Assembly (NCBI GenBank): GCA_905182985.1
Contig: CAJJDN010000192.1
Span: 7,478 to 70,260 of the forward strand
Reading direction: 5' to 3'
Source: Paramecium sonneborni
Lineage: Eukaryota; Ciliophora; Oligohymenophorea; Peniculida; Parameciidae
DNA: 62,783 nt
Below are positions 40,521 through 51,972 of the stretch, one piece after another. Below the pieces are notes generated by a model. It saw only the letters and a list, made by a program, of their open reading frames with translations. It had not been told where the DNA came from and made no database searches. How positions within the stretch are numbered: the stretch's first letter is position 1; the number at the start of each line of letters is the position of its first letter. The translations under genes were made by a program, and so were the position numbers.

Positions 40521-41484
40521 CAGCTTCATACTATAAGCTATTATTATTATTCCAAATAATATTATTTTAGGTTTCCAAAGAACTAGTACAGTAAATGCTA
40601 GAGAATATTCTTAAGTTTATGCAATTACTAGAGCTGATTTTTTGGAAACATTAAAAAAAATTCCCTGAAGATTTTGAAATTGATTGTTAAATAGAGATAA
40701 ATTATTATTCACTAAAGAATACAATTTAGTAGAATAGCAATGTTATACATGTAATTCAACTGATCATTATGCTGATATATGATATATGTCCAAAAACACA
40801 TTCCTTACCATTAGTTTAAGAATTGATTGAAGAATCAACTGTTTTGGATTTGAAATAGGATAGGATTAAAATTTAGAGATTTGATAGAAAGTAATGGGCT
40901 AAGAGAGCAAATGCAAAACTCTAATTAAAGGTTTAAACAATAATAAATTGAAGAAAAAAGCCAATCTTATGCTTAAAATTTAAAGAGCTTTAAAGAAAAA
41001 TACAATTAAAATTGATAAGCCATAAATACCTTAATGATAGCTAAAAGAATTCAAGAGTATTGATGATGAATAATCAGTCAATCCTATGATCGATGAAATG
41101 ATAGAGAGTTATAATTCAAATTTAATTTACCTTTTATAAAACTTAAATGTATAAACCCCTGATAATGAAATTCCTTAAAGAGAATAATCAACTTAAAATA
41201 TAAAGAGTTTTGCAATTTAAACTTTAACTTAATCTTCTATGCAGCAAAGTTCAAAAGTTGTTGAAAATACTAATGAACCTCAAAAAAGAGATAATATGAT
41301 GGCTGAGTACTAAAAGATTATACAACCAATTATTAAAACAGGAGTAGAATAATTTGATGCTCCTGCTAATTATAAGAATTATTATCGAAAATATAATAGC
41401 AATAATCATTAAGAGTTTAAAAATGTTAAAATTATTTAAAAAGATAAAATATAGAATATGAGACAGTCTATTATGTTTAGATGA
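40521..41484 (+). pseudogene. truncated second copy of the channel relic
   Basis: It repeats 39261-40224, including the same frame disruptions, with no N-terminal part. The identical lesions show it is a copy of the same contig sequence. Confidence 0.85.
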
Positions 41485-41779
41485 CTAAAATTATATTTAA
41501 ATATGAATGGATAGAATTTATATACACTACTCAATCTTTAGAAATATCTTCTTTTAGTAAAACAAGTGATTCTATTCTAAATTGGAGATTTTATTAAAAT
41601 TGAAACTAAGAATTGTCTTTATATACCAAAACATCTTTGGTAATTGGGGGCATATAAATTTAACTGAATTATTATTCATTAAACTATTTATAATATCAGA
41701 GTCTTTTTATCTATTTCTTATAAAAAAGTTCAAAAAATACGCTTGCTCCAAAACCTCCTCCTAATGGGCCTCCAACATA
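40521..41779. repeat. direct duplication 3, copy B (1259 bp)
   Basis: Second copy of 39261-40519, offset 1260. It continues into the rest of the aquaporin gene. Confidence 0.9.
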
Positions 41780-42473
41780 AACCCACAAAAAGTCCATTCT
41801 TTATCTATCTCCTGTCTAAAAAGATTAGAATAATTGTAAGGAAACTGCCATACCTGGATTTAAACATCCTCACAATAAATAAAATTTAATACCTCCCGAA
41901 TGGAATGTAAACTCTCTTGAAAAATACAAAGCTAAAGCAACTAAAACATATGTTGTCATAGGTTGACCTCCTGGAGTTAAAGTAGTTTCTTTATCTGTTT
42001 GAATAAGTATGAATAAAATGAAAGTAAATGTTCCAAAGGCTTCTCCACTTACATCTGATAAAATCCAAGAGTATTCAGTACTTTTTACTTATGGGCTATC
42101 TACTTCATTCAAAATTAAATAACAGCAACATGCTCCACATAATGCTCCAGAAAATTAAGCCAACCAATATATCACTGCTTAAGCAAAGTTTATTCTTCTT
42201 GACAAAAGCATAGCTAATGTAACAGCAGGATTTACATGTGCTCCTGAAAATGGAGCAGCCAAACATACTGATGCAAAGAAAAATAAAGCTAAAAATTCAT
42301 CTGATCCTTATGAACATATAATTCTAAATTTTATTTATTTTTATTTACCCATAGGCAAATAAAGCCATTCCTAAAAATTCAAATAAAAATATTCTCATTT
42401 CATCCCTCGATTTACCTGCTGTTGGTATATATCCTTTTGTTTTTGGTTGACTTATAATATCATTTTCCTCCAT
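41696..42473 (-). CDS. aquaporin / MIP family channel
   Basis: The start MEENDIISQPKTKGY leads to TM1 (FLFEFLGMALFAYG), an intron near 42325-42350, then SGAHVNPAVTLAM (first NPA box). The middle helices follow, with ALYFSREFTFHSGG, an intron at 41869-41892 (ends GAG), then GCLNPGMAVSL (second box) and the last helix WVYVGGPLGGGFGASVFF. It stops at TGA 41696-41698. About 240 residues with six membrane segments fit the family. The second box is NPG, and the arginine that normally follows (NPAR) is Met, so the narrow ar/R filter is altered. Transport of water or a small neutral solute is likely, but selectivity cannot be assumed. It is tail-to-tail with the channel relic. Confidence 0.88.
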
Positions 42474-42715
42474 TTTAATTTATTAAATTTATTTATATAT
42501 TTATTATTTTTCATATTGATATTATCCATTCATCAAAAATCATTTCTAGTTTTATTACCATAAAATTTAAATAAAGTTACCCATTCAAATCTTATTAATC
42601 TATTAGGTTAGGTCCTCAATTCATATACTTTTTTGATTTTTAATTAGTGCACATCTTAATGATTATATTAATTAAACTAAACGAATCATTATCATAGAAT
42701 ACAATAATTAATTTT

Positions 42716-43907
42716 ATGATTTTAATTCTAATAATTTATTTAGGATTAGGGTTTTCTAAAGAATTAGGAGCTTTATTAGAGACTGTTAAAAATAATGATT
42801 ATAGCATGTCTATCCTAAAATAAATGAAATAGTATTTGAATGAAAAAAAATGTAATACTTAAAATTAGAATAAGCCCCTTATGAAATTCTTGTTTACATA
42901 AATGAAGAGGAAGATAAATTAGTTTCTGAAATAATTGATGATATGAATAACTATCAATAAGAATAATTATTAAGTAGTTGATTCTTTTTACAAAGGTTCA
43001 TAAAAAAAATAAGAATTAAAATATTAAATGATGTTGACTAAGTTTACTTCAGCATTGTAAGCAGATGAATTATTATTGCTATCAAATGAAGCTAAATTAT
43101 CAGAAGATATCAGAATGTAAAGAGTAGATTTGCTTCTTGAATTAGGGTAAGTAATTCCACAATTAGAATAATTACTAAAAGAGGAAGTATGAAGCATTTT
43201 ATAAACATTAAGTTAAGTGTTTTTGATTTAGAAAACAGTGAACTTGCATTGTTTATTGATAGTTTTAATGAGTTTATTCCTTCTAGTCCTTAAAAATTGA
43301 ATGGATAGAAGTAACATTTGAAAGAGAATCCTGAAGCAATTCTTAAAGAATTTATATCTACCAATACTGAAGATTCTTCTTTTAATTTGCTGATTAGTAA
43401 TTATCACTTAATTTACAAGGTTAAATTTAATAAAATTAGGCAAATGGAAATATTCATGATGCTGTGTCAAAAAGTAAAGATTTAGTTAATGAAATTCAAA
43501 AATCACAGCAATAAGTATTAAAATCTAAAAAAGATTTAATTGAAAATGTCAAACAAAGCCTTACTCAAGATAATGAATAATGGAAATTAGATGTTATAAC
43601 TTTTATTATATAAAATAGATCGCTTCAATAGAACCTATTGCAAAAATTACTAAGGAAAAACTAAACTAACTTTAAAAACAAAAAGACGATTTATAAGTTA
43701 TGTTAAAACATCAATAAACCGAATTTAATGAATTATAAGAGAACATAGATAATTTTTATGTAAATTTTATACATAAAACCTAAGACATCTTATTCATCAA
43801 AAAGGTTGTAAGACATGAATAATTTAAACATAATAAGAATGATCAAGTAGTTCTATTCTGAGCACTTAGATGTTCTTGAAGATTTTATGAAATCGAAAAT
43901 GTAATGA
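42716..43907 (+). CDS. secreted or luminal coiled-coil protein
   Basis: The N-terminus MILILIIYLGLGFSKELGAL looks like a signal peptide. The remainder is Lys/Glu/Gln/Leu-rich and helical: ADELLLLSNEAKLSEDIRMQ, HDAVSKSKDLVNEIQKSQQ, IASIEPIAKITKEKLNQLQ. The tail is KQFYSEHLDVLEDFMKS, ending at TGA 43905-43907. The frame needs several introns (near 42830-42870, 43140-43170, 43425-43445, 43600-43625 and 43800-43830), not all of which I could define. Signal peptide plus heptad-like helices recalls trichocyst matrix proteins and similar Paramecium secretory proteins, but no diagnostic motif is visible. Confidence 0.55.
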
Positions 43908-44091
43908 ACTAAAATTTATATATATTTTTGAGTAAACTAATTTTAATTTCTTCATATTTTTTTATTTAAATATAATAATCACAATTCTTCGATACGATTA
44001 ATCTCATAGAAATTTGTTCATTTTAAGTATTCTCAATATATGGTTTTGAGGGTGAGATAAAAATGTAGAAGTTAGTTAAAATTTTTTTTAA

Positions 44092-44930
44092 TCATAACTC
44101 TAATTATTAAAGCATCATATAAATACCAAAATATAATAGTTAGAATCGGTTTATTAAATATTTCTTAATCTAAAATCTATTTTAATTTATCTGACCTTTT
44201 GTAATTATATATGAATCTTTGGATATTGATTGTTCAATATGTACTTTTCTTTCAATTTTATGATCTTTCTCTATTTCAGTCCTTGTGTTAATTGTTATTA
44301 CAATAAACTATAATCCTGATATTTCATACAGCAGATTCTTATGATTCAAATAAATGCTATTTAATGATGAATTTTTTCTAAAAACCAACATAACTAGAAT
44401 TTTCAACTGAAAGTCCTTTTTTGTCATTTCAAAAACTTAAGATTTAAATTTTGAAGGATTTATTTGTTATAAAAGATATTTCAATATATTGAGAATTCCC
44501 ATTTTATTAGAAATAAAGATTCTTATTTTCTTCAGAAGAATATTTCAATTAATAAGAACAAAAGTTTCTAATTTAACTCTTAATCATCTAAATTGATCAT
44601 GAAGGTTTAAATAATAATTTCTTCTGTCTTAAAAGGGTCAATTGAAGACCATGCTTCTAATAAGCCGACTTAACATTAATAGAATTTCTAAGCTAGCTAA
44701 AATTATCACTTTATCTTAATTAATTTATACCCGAATAATTTTGAGCAACAGTTAATAAGTCAATCATAAGTAAATGTAAAGAAAATATATATTGATCTCA
44801 AAATGGTTATCAGATTTGAAATCAATTCACCTAATATACTAGAATGATTGTAATTAAAATCTTCTGAAATGGTTGCCGAATAAATCACACTAAAGAAGCT
44901 AATTTTCTTTACTCTTAAAAGTTTGTACAT
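44092..44930 (-). CDS. unrecognised protein, gene structure unresolved
   Basis: The start at 44928-44930 reads MYKLLRVKKISFFSVIYSA, then TISEDFNYNHSSILGELI. After a one-base frame change near 44795 it reads DLLTVAQNYSGINQLRQSD. In another frame come LLEAWSSIDPFKTEE, TFMINLDDQELNQKLLF, and finally KILVMLVFRKNSSLN, YLNHKNLLYEISGLQF and RKVHIEQSISKDSYIITKG. Composition is good throughout, but I could not join the segments with ordinary introns. It is either a real gene with introns I missed or an early pseudogene. Family not recognised. 43908-44091 and 44931-45312 hold no other gene I can see. Confidence 0.4.
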
Positions 44931-45312
44931 TCTTAAATTGTAGTTTTTTCAATTTATGATACTATAAAAATTCTGAATTAATAAATAAGAATATTTTGTA
45001 TGTTCTTAAAAAATGTCTTAAAGAAAAACTAAACCTTAATCAATTTTTTAATATAATTATTAATTTATAAGTTTATAAGTTTATAAGTTAATCAAATTAT
45101 GTTCAAAAAATTTAAATAGCATAATAAGTATTCATCTAAAATTAAATTGATTTATAGATGGTAATAGATTTGTATAGAGATATTTTTGTTAATTTATTAG
45201 AATACTATATTTTGTTTCAAATTTTTATTTCTCATTTATTGTCAAACGTATTTTAACAAATTTAAAAGTTGTAATATGAGATAGTATAATAAAGAATTTA
45301 ATAATAAATTAA

Positions 45313-46104
45313 ATGGATAATAGGTAAGGTATTGAATTGGAGGATGAGTTTTATGCCTTATAAAGTCCTTAGCACATATTTTAGAAGATCGATTGCTTTG
45401 TCACTTTAGGATAATATGACTTGGATGAGGATGAAAACGAAAATTTTCCCTAACACATATAGATTGAACAGCCAGAAATCAAAAACTTGCGGCTACATAA
45501 ATTTTTTAATGCTGAGCCTGAAGTCAATTAATTTGTTCAAAAGTAATAAGAAGTCTAACATGAACCTAAAATGAGACCTCAACGTAAGATGTCTCATAGT
45601 TTACCATCATTTATGGAAGAGATAGACACTTTAATTTCTTAGACCATTGAAAGATAAAATGTATTCTTAGAATAATAAAAATATAATGTAAACAATTTTG
45701 GTTATTTAAATTTAGGATGCCTTAAATAATATTGATAATTTTACGTTTTTAGAGCAATCTCTTACTCAACCCTAAGTGTTCAAATCTTTCTATTCACAAT
45801 ATATAAGAACAATTAATAAGTTAAGAATGTATAGATAATAAAAAAGGTACAAATTTACTTAATTTTAGATTGGATGTTAAATAATTTATGGCATTTGTTT
45901 GTTCTTTGGGAATAGATTTCATTCATGAGATATTTAATCTAATCCATAAAGCAGATAGCTCTTGGTGTTTTGAGCTATTGAAACAAGAAGGTTTAACCTA
46001 ATAGATGCAAAATGAAAATTAATAACCATTTTTTTCAGATTTTAAATTATAGAAAACTTAATTTTAATAACCTTATTAATAATAATAATAATAATAATAA
46101 TAAT

Positions 46105-46142
<38 letters not shown>

Positions 46143-47049
46143 TAATAACAATAATAACAATAGATTGATAATAATAATGAATAGTATTAATAATAAAAAA
46201 TATCGTAGATATAATAGTAATAAAATAGTAATAATGGGAATTCATAAAAATAATAATAAAGTGCTTTAAGTATTGTAAATGAAGCAATAGAAAAGAAAGG
46301 AAGAAAGACTTGGTCAAATAAGGAAATGGAAACCCTGCATAATTTTATAAATACTTACTAAAATAGTTCAATTACGAATTAATAAATCTAAGACTTATCT
46401 AAATAGTTGGGAAGAACTTGGTATTCAGTTTAATCGAAAATACAAAAGCTAAAGAAGAATGTATAAGATTAAATGAGCGATGTAAGAAGTTAGAGTATGA
46501 AAGATGATCCATCAAAAGATTAATTAAAAATGTAAAGGATCAGTACTAAATACGATTATACAGTAGAGGATATGATTAAAATAACTTTGTAATAATTGGA
46601 TGGAAAATGTGGTACAAAATAGAAGATCATTGAATCAATCAATCAAAATTTTTTTAATGGGTAATTATCTGAAGATTCAGCTTGTTTAAGATCAATTTCA
46701 ATTACCCTATCTAATAATCGGAGTTAATTTATCAAAAAAATAAAGGGCAATTTTGGTTTAAATGAACATTATTAAGATAAAGGAGAGGATGACAATAAAA
46801 TGAGAAATAAACTAGTATGGATTTTATAAAATCTACCAGAATAAAGAGGAACTTTATAATAAATAGTTGCTACTTATACTGAAAATGCATATTTAGATGA
46901 AATCAATCTTAAGAAATTATAAAAATAGATTAGCTAAACACTCAGACTCAGCAATCGTTTTGACAAAAGAAATGCTAAAACAATATACAAAATACAAGAA
47001 TGAATTAATTAAATTTGTTTGTGAATATAACCTAGTTCAAGAAATTTGA
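45313..47049 (+). CDS. Myb/SANT-domain protein with polyQ tract
   Basis: The start MDNRQGIELEDEFYALQS opens an acidic N-terminal region. It continues after an intron (about 45685-45715) with LNNIDNFTFLEQSL and a helical part (FMAFVCSLGIDFIHEIFNLI). A long glutamine tract written mainly as TAA/CAA follows (46075-46165), then the DNA-binding-like unit KKGRKTWSNKEMETLHNFI...LGRTWYSVQSKIQKLK. That unit has the spaced Trp residues of a SANT/Myb repeat. The C-terminal ~200 residues are Lys-rich and helical. TGA at 47047-47049 ends it. It is probably a nuclear transcription or chromatin factor. One Myb repeat is visible, so a telomere-binding, ADA2 or TFIIIB B''-type role is possible but not shown. 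Confidence 0.72.
46075..46165. repeat. AAT/TAA trinucleotide microsatellite in coding sequence
   Basis: About 28 near-perfect units of TAA with some CAA. In the Myb/SANT gene frame it is read as polyglutamine. On the opposite strand it produces a spurious poly-Ile frame. Confidence 0.9.
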
Positions 47050-47182
47050 GAAATTTTACATATTTATTATAAATCATTGAGACTTCATTCTAAAATTTCA
47101 TTTTGTCTTCTATCATATAGAATTTAGAAAATTCATAAGAAATTACAATTAAGATATGCAAAAAATTTATAAAATCAAAAAT

Positions 47183-48573
47183 TCATTCTTCTTTTAATGT
47201 TTCTAAATGCTTTAAAGTTTTATCTTAGTTAAAAAAACAAGTTATAGTTAAGATAATAATAGATAAGACACACATAAGACCAAAAGGTAAATATGGATCA
47301 ATAAAAAATAGTGGGAACAAAAAATAAGGTGATGGTATTGCCCCAATTTTACCTATTGCCTAAACCAAGCCACATCCTTAAGTTCTTAAATATAAAGGAT
47401 AGGTTTCACAAGAAAGTAACCCTATGGTTGAAAAAAGTCCTCTAGTAGCAATTTTAATTATAAACAATCCTACAAATAAAAATGAATTCCTAAAAATATA
47501 TAATAAGCCGTTTGCAATTATGAGTGCAAAAGCTGAAAAAGCCATAATTTTAATTCTGCCTCCATAATAAGGATTGTCAATAATGTAATAGAGGATTAAT
47601 GCAAAGAAAAATTCTATTATAAACATATTTAACATTGGTGTGAATCCTGATTTATTTTCTGCAAATAAGAAGGGCATCAATAAATAAATGCTCATGTTTT
47701 ATAAATTGGTGAGAATGCATATTAACCAAAATAATAAGGTTTCCTTTCTATATTCATTTGATAACACTCCATATATGTGTAATTCTTGTTCTTTTTGTTC
47801 TTACAATTATTTTTGAGACCATTCTTATAAACCATTTTTCTAAAATAATAAAAACTATTTCTTACATCTTCATCTGATAACTAAGCATTTTATATACCAT
47901 TCTCTTAAATAATTATTTCGATCTCTTCAAAAGCCTTTTGATACTCCTCTTTATTTAAATAGTATCTAATAGTTTCCTTAATAAAAAATAATGACAAGAT
48001 AAAAGCTACAGTAATAGGTATTCCATTAAATCTAATGAGACCTCTCCAATTGCCTGATGTATAACTATCTAAAAAGAAGAAACAGAGAAAAACAAAATAA
48101 ATTTTTCCAAATATATATAGTAAGGATAGTCCAAATGAAAATCTACCTCTGTTTTTAGCTTCAGTTACTTCAGATATAAATATAAATCCCAAAGGACATG
48201 TGGTTCCAAAAACTAAACCAAAACTTAGTCTCAGCACTATCATTTCTCCATAAGACTGACTAAAACTTGTATAAAAGACCAAAAACGAACTCAGACCTGT
48301 AAATATCGTAAATGTAACTTTTCGGCCTATTATATCAGTTGAGAATGCGCATAATAAATTTCCTAAAACAATTCCCAAAAGAAAAGAGGATCCTAAAGAT
48401 GCAACTTCCGCTTAGTTCAAATTCCATTCATTTTTGAGAATAGCAATTAAAATAGACATAAATGTATATTCGATACCATCGCAAAATTCAACCAAACCGA
48501 TTATACAGAGAGTTTTAAATTGATACAATCCAGTTCCAATTTTAGTTTCAAGAATTTGGTCAAACGATATCAT
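47183..48573 (-). CDS. MFS transporter, SLC22/SV2-like
   Basis: The start MISFDQILETKIGTGLYQ leads to TM1 and then LGSSFLLGIVLGNLLCA with the MFS loop DIIGRKVTF. Further helices include VLRLSFGLVFG with ISEVTEAKNRGRFS after TM4. A hydrophilic central loop carries one intron (about 47870-47895) and the charged stretch EEYQKAFEEIEIII. The C-terminal six helices end at TGA 47183-47185. The position of EVTEAKxRG and CETYPLYLRTQG (the matching loop in the second half) is typical of the organic cation/anion (SLC22) and SV2 branch. Length is about 455 residues. The substrate is unknown. Its start lies 31 bases from the stop of the copine gene on the same strand. Confidence 0.85.
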
Positions 48574-48603
48574 TAATTTTAATGATTAATATAAAATGAA
48601 TTA

Positions 48604-50878
48604 TCATAATCCATAAGGATTGTTAGGTACATAAGGAGGAGGCTATTTTTATTATTAATATAAATTTGGTTAGGGTTGCATGCCAGCTTGATTATTGTCT
48701 TCTTAAGGCGGATATTAGAATTAAGGTAACTATTGATTCATTTACTATTATTGAGCATCAGTAATATGCTATCCTAAAAAATTAGTATTTGCTAAGCCTT
48801 AAACAAATTTGGATTAGAATGCAGCTGATTAAGGAGGGTAACCTTATTATTATTGCTAAAAATTAGGAGGTTAAAAATTTTATTATTATTGGGACTATTA
48901 TTAAGGATAAACTGATGGTTATTAAGAAGGGAATTAATTAAATTATTAAGGTTGTGGAGAGTATCCTTATTGTTATTAAACATATGGGGGAGGCTATTAA
49001 TATTATGATGGTGGAGTTATGTTTTAAAATTATTATTAAGGTACTGATTATGATTATAATGGCTAAGTAGGTTACATGATCTATTATTACTGTTGAATTC
49101 CATACTATTATGAATATTGATCGATATCAAATTATCCTAAGTTAATGACTAAATTATAATTATTTTAATATTTTATACAATTTTTGGGTCCTGGTTTTTT
49201 ACCAACCAAAAGCATATAATCTACTAATTAATCTGGTAATTCTTATAAAACATTTTTGGCCAATAATTCTGGATTACTTTTAAATTGATTAAAAGGAACA
49301 AATTAAACTAAATCTCTTTGAGTTCTTCTACCAAAAGAATCATGGAGATTACCATCATCATCATCTAAAATAGACATATTATTGAAATCTGCATCTCCAA
49401 CTCCAACAATAATAATTGATAATGGTAAATGTGATGATGCTACAATAGAATCAATAGTTTCCTATAATATATAAGATATTAATACTTTCATATCATGAAT
49501 TTCTCCATCAGTTAAAATAAATAATACAAAATATGTGCTGCTAGCCATATCTTTACATGATTAGGCAATTTTCATTGACTCTTAAATAATGGGATTAAAA
49601 TAGGTTGGACCATCAAATTTTACATTCCTCACTGCATAATTATACGCTTGCATAATCCCATCCAACTAGTATACTTCTGGATCTTAAGGATTACCATTTA
49701 ATGGAAAACAATGTAGTGTTTATGTACAATTCAAATTATGCAATCTTGGTTTACATCCAAAACCAAATATTGGAACCTTTTTATCATGATCATAATTCAA
49801 TAATATTTCTCCTACAGCCAATAATGCTTATTGATATTAATTTAGTCTATGATATGAGTCATCAATATAATGTAGAGAACTTGGATTCTTTGGTGATTAA
49901 TTCGAGGCTGTGAAATCAATTGCAGCAACCAAATTTATTTATGTTCCACTTTACAAATAATCCATGAAACTTGGTTTTTCAATTAGTTTGAACTATAATT
50001 GATTTATTATTAATAGAAATTACTTCATTAAATATTAGGAATCCAGATTGTTTTTTATTTTAATCAAATAAAATTTTTTTGGCTTACTATTACCCATTAA
50101 GTTCATTTACTGAAAATTCAGTAGAGCAAACATGTTCATGAGTACCTGAACTTCTGTAATCCCAAATTTCTACTCTTATAGGCATATGATAATCCCCATT
50201 GCATAATTTCTAAGATTGAATATCCAATCTCTTCCATTAAGGTTTTAAACTGCTTTTGATAGGTTCACTTTCATAGACTAAAAGTTATTAATTTGTATCC
50301 TTTCTAGTTCTATAAAGTCTGAAAAAGGGCGAAGTTGAATGCCAAGGTAAAAACCTTGTATTAGGAATATTATTTGCACCTATTGTAATTATAATAAGAA
50401 TGTACTTAATTACATGATTATTTTATCATTTATCATTCTTACCTAATCAGCTCTTATAACTAAAATACCAGTTTTCTTTTATCCATTAGTTAAATTTAGC
50501 ATAACTAACTAATCCCTTGCTCCAGCTATATTGGCTAAAGTAGTTTCAGCACTTCCAATAAACTAAACTCTTAAATAGTTAATCTACATCAAATTTTCCA
50601 TTTCCATCATCATCATTACATACAAACTTTAATGGTTATTAGCATTCAAAGTAATATTCAATGATAAATGTTTTTGCAAAGTTTGGATTTAAATTATCTT
50701 GAATAATTTCTGTTCTTCCCATTTCAGACCATTAATTATTTCTTTTCACATAAATTATTACAAAGGGATCACTTTTTGAAAATGTATCCATATTAGCTAA
50801 TCCACGACAACTTATAAACAATTCTAATTTTTATTAAGATTCCATGATGCTTGCACTTCTTCCATATAAGTCATTCAT
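48604..50878 (-). CDS. copine-like C2/VWA protein with Q/P/Y-rich tail
   Basis: The start [17 protein letters not shown] leads into a C2 domain ([26 protein letters not shown] with the calcium-binding Asp loop, then [11 protein letters not shown]). A second C2-like region follows. The copine VWA domain contains AAIDFTASN (MIDAS), [38 protein letters not shown] and DDDDGNL. After QELPDQLVDYM comes an extra ~190-residue tail made mostly of Gln, Pro and Tyr, ending [12 protein letters not shown] and TGA 48604-48606. Copines bind acidic phospholipids in a calcium-dependent way. Such a Q/P/Y tail is like the N-terminal extensions of annexins and ALG-2 partners. Several introns lie in the C2 part (for example near 50400-50430), not all placed. 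Confidence 0.87.
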
Positions 50879-50986
50879 TTTTAAATATTATTAATTATTA
50901 CAAAACACAAAAACAAGCTTATTAAATTTATCAAAATATCACAACAAAAAGCTAAATCAAAGAGATTATTATTAATTTTATATTTT

Positions 50987-51843
50987 ATGTTAAAAAAGTA
51001 CTCTTCAATAGCCTAGATGCAATAAGAAAGTTCCAGATCTGATAGGTAGTATCCAGTTTTGAATAAGATTTCTGTTTGCATATCGTAACAATGTCTATGA
51101 TCTAACACATTTTGTAGATGATCACCCTGGAGGAAGATTCTCTCTCTAAACCTTTAAGGGTAAGGATTTAGAAAATGTATACCCATTCATTTTTAATTCA
51201 GATTCTATTTAATGCTTCCATTCACAGGCACTAACCATCAATCCTCTCTACACTAGAACAATATAAATGTGGTATAATAGAAGCCAAAATCCCTCAAGAT
51301 AGTAAATCTAAGTCTCAAGCTGCTACTACATCCAAACCCAATACAACCTAAAAGAATGAAAAAACTTGCAAAACCTAATTGACTGATGATAAGACCAATA
51401 GATCTAATATCACATCAAAATCTAAAGACAGTATTTAATAACACAGTAATTTGCTTTCTATTGAATCTAATTAAGTAAAGAAATCAAACTTAAAATAAAC
51501 TTCAAAAACAAAACCTATTACTTAGGCTGAAAGCATTATCGCAGAATCAACCAAAACTATTAAATCTAAATCTGATTTAAATATTTTAAATCAATAAAGG
51601 CTTTAATAAACATCACAAATTCAAGGCTCTTCAAGTTTAATTTCTATTGTTTCTAATACAAAAAATTCACATTTATCCCCTCAGATTATATAAGAAGAAG
51701 ATGAATCTTAGCCATCTCCACTAAATAATGCACAAAAATCTGAGTATGAACTTATTCCAGAAGATAATTTAAATTTAAAAGTGCCCATACTAAATTATTC
51801 ACTCACTGGCTATCTTAAACTTAAATTAACCCTCAAAAATTGA
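50987..51843 (+). CDS. cytochrome b5-like protein with long disordered tail
   Basis: The start MLKKYSSIAQMQQESSRSDR is followed by an intron at 51046-51067 (ends AAG), then FLFAYRNNVYDLTHFVDDHPGG with the first haem-ligand His in HPGG. FKGKDLEN follows, then a second intron ending CAG (about 51176-51200), and LFNASIHRH with the second haem-ligand His. The domain is complete at about 90 residues. The remaining ~150 residues are Ser/Thr/Lys/Gln-rich without predicted structure, ending at TGA 51841-51843. I see no C-terminal membrane anchor as in microsomal b5, so it is probably soluble. Its electron-transfer partner is unknown. Confidence 0.85.
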
Positions 51844-51972
51844 AATATTTTAATTATGTAAGATGTTCTTCTGCTTTATTATTTCATTCATTAAATTAAA
51901 TAGTTATTATTTGAACACTCTTAAATTCTTTTCTAATTATCCAATTTTATTAAAACATGAAATAAGGAAAAA

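Noticed and set aside
40322..41764. Two identical 60-aa plus-strand ORFs (40322 and 41582)
   Set aside because: Antisense to the aquaporin 3' end and present twice only because of duplication 3.
46042..46317. Minus-strand poly-Ile ORF and plus-strand poly-Asn ORF
   Set aside because: Both are out-of-frame readings of the TAA microsatellite inside the Myb/SANT gene.
48792..48983. Asn/Leu-rich minus-strand ORF and Tyr/Gly-rich plus-strand reading
   Set aside because: Both are alternative frames of the Gln/Pro/Tyr-rich copine tail.
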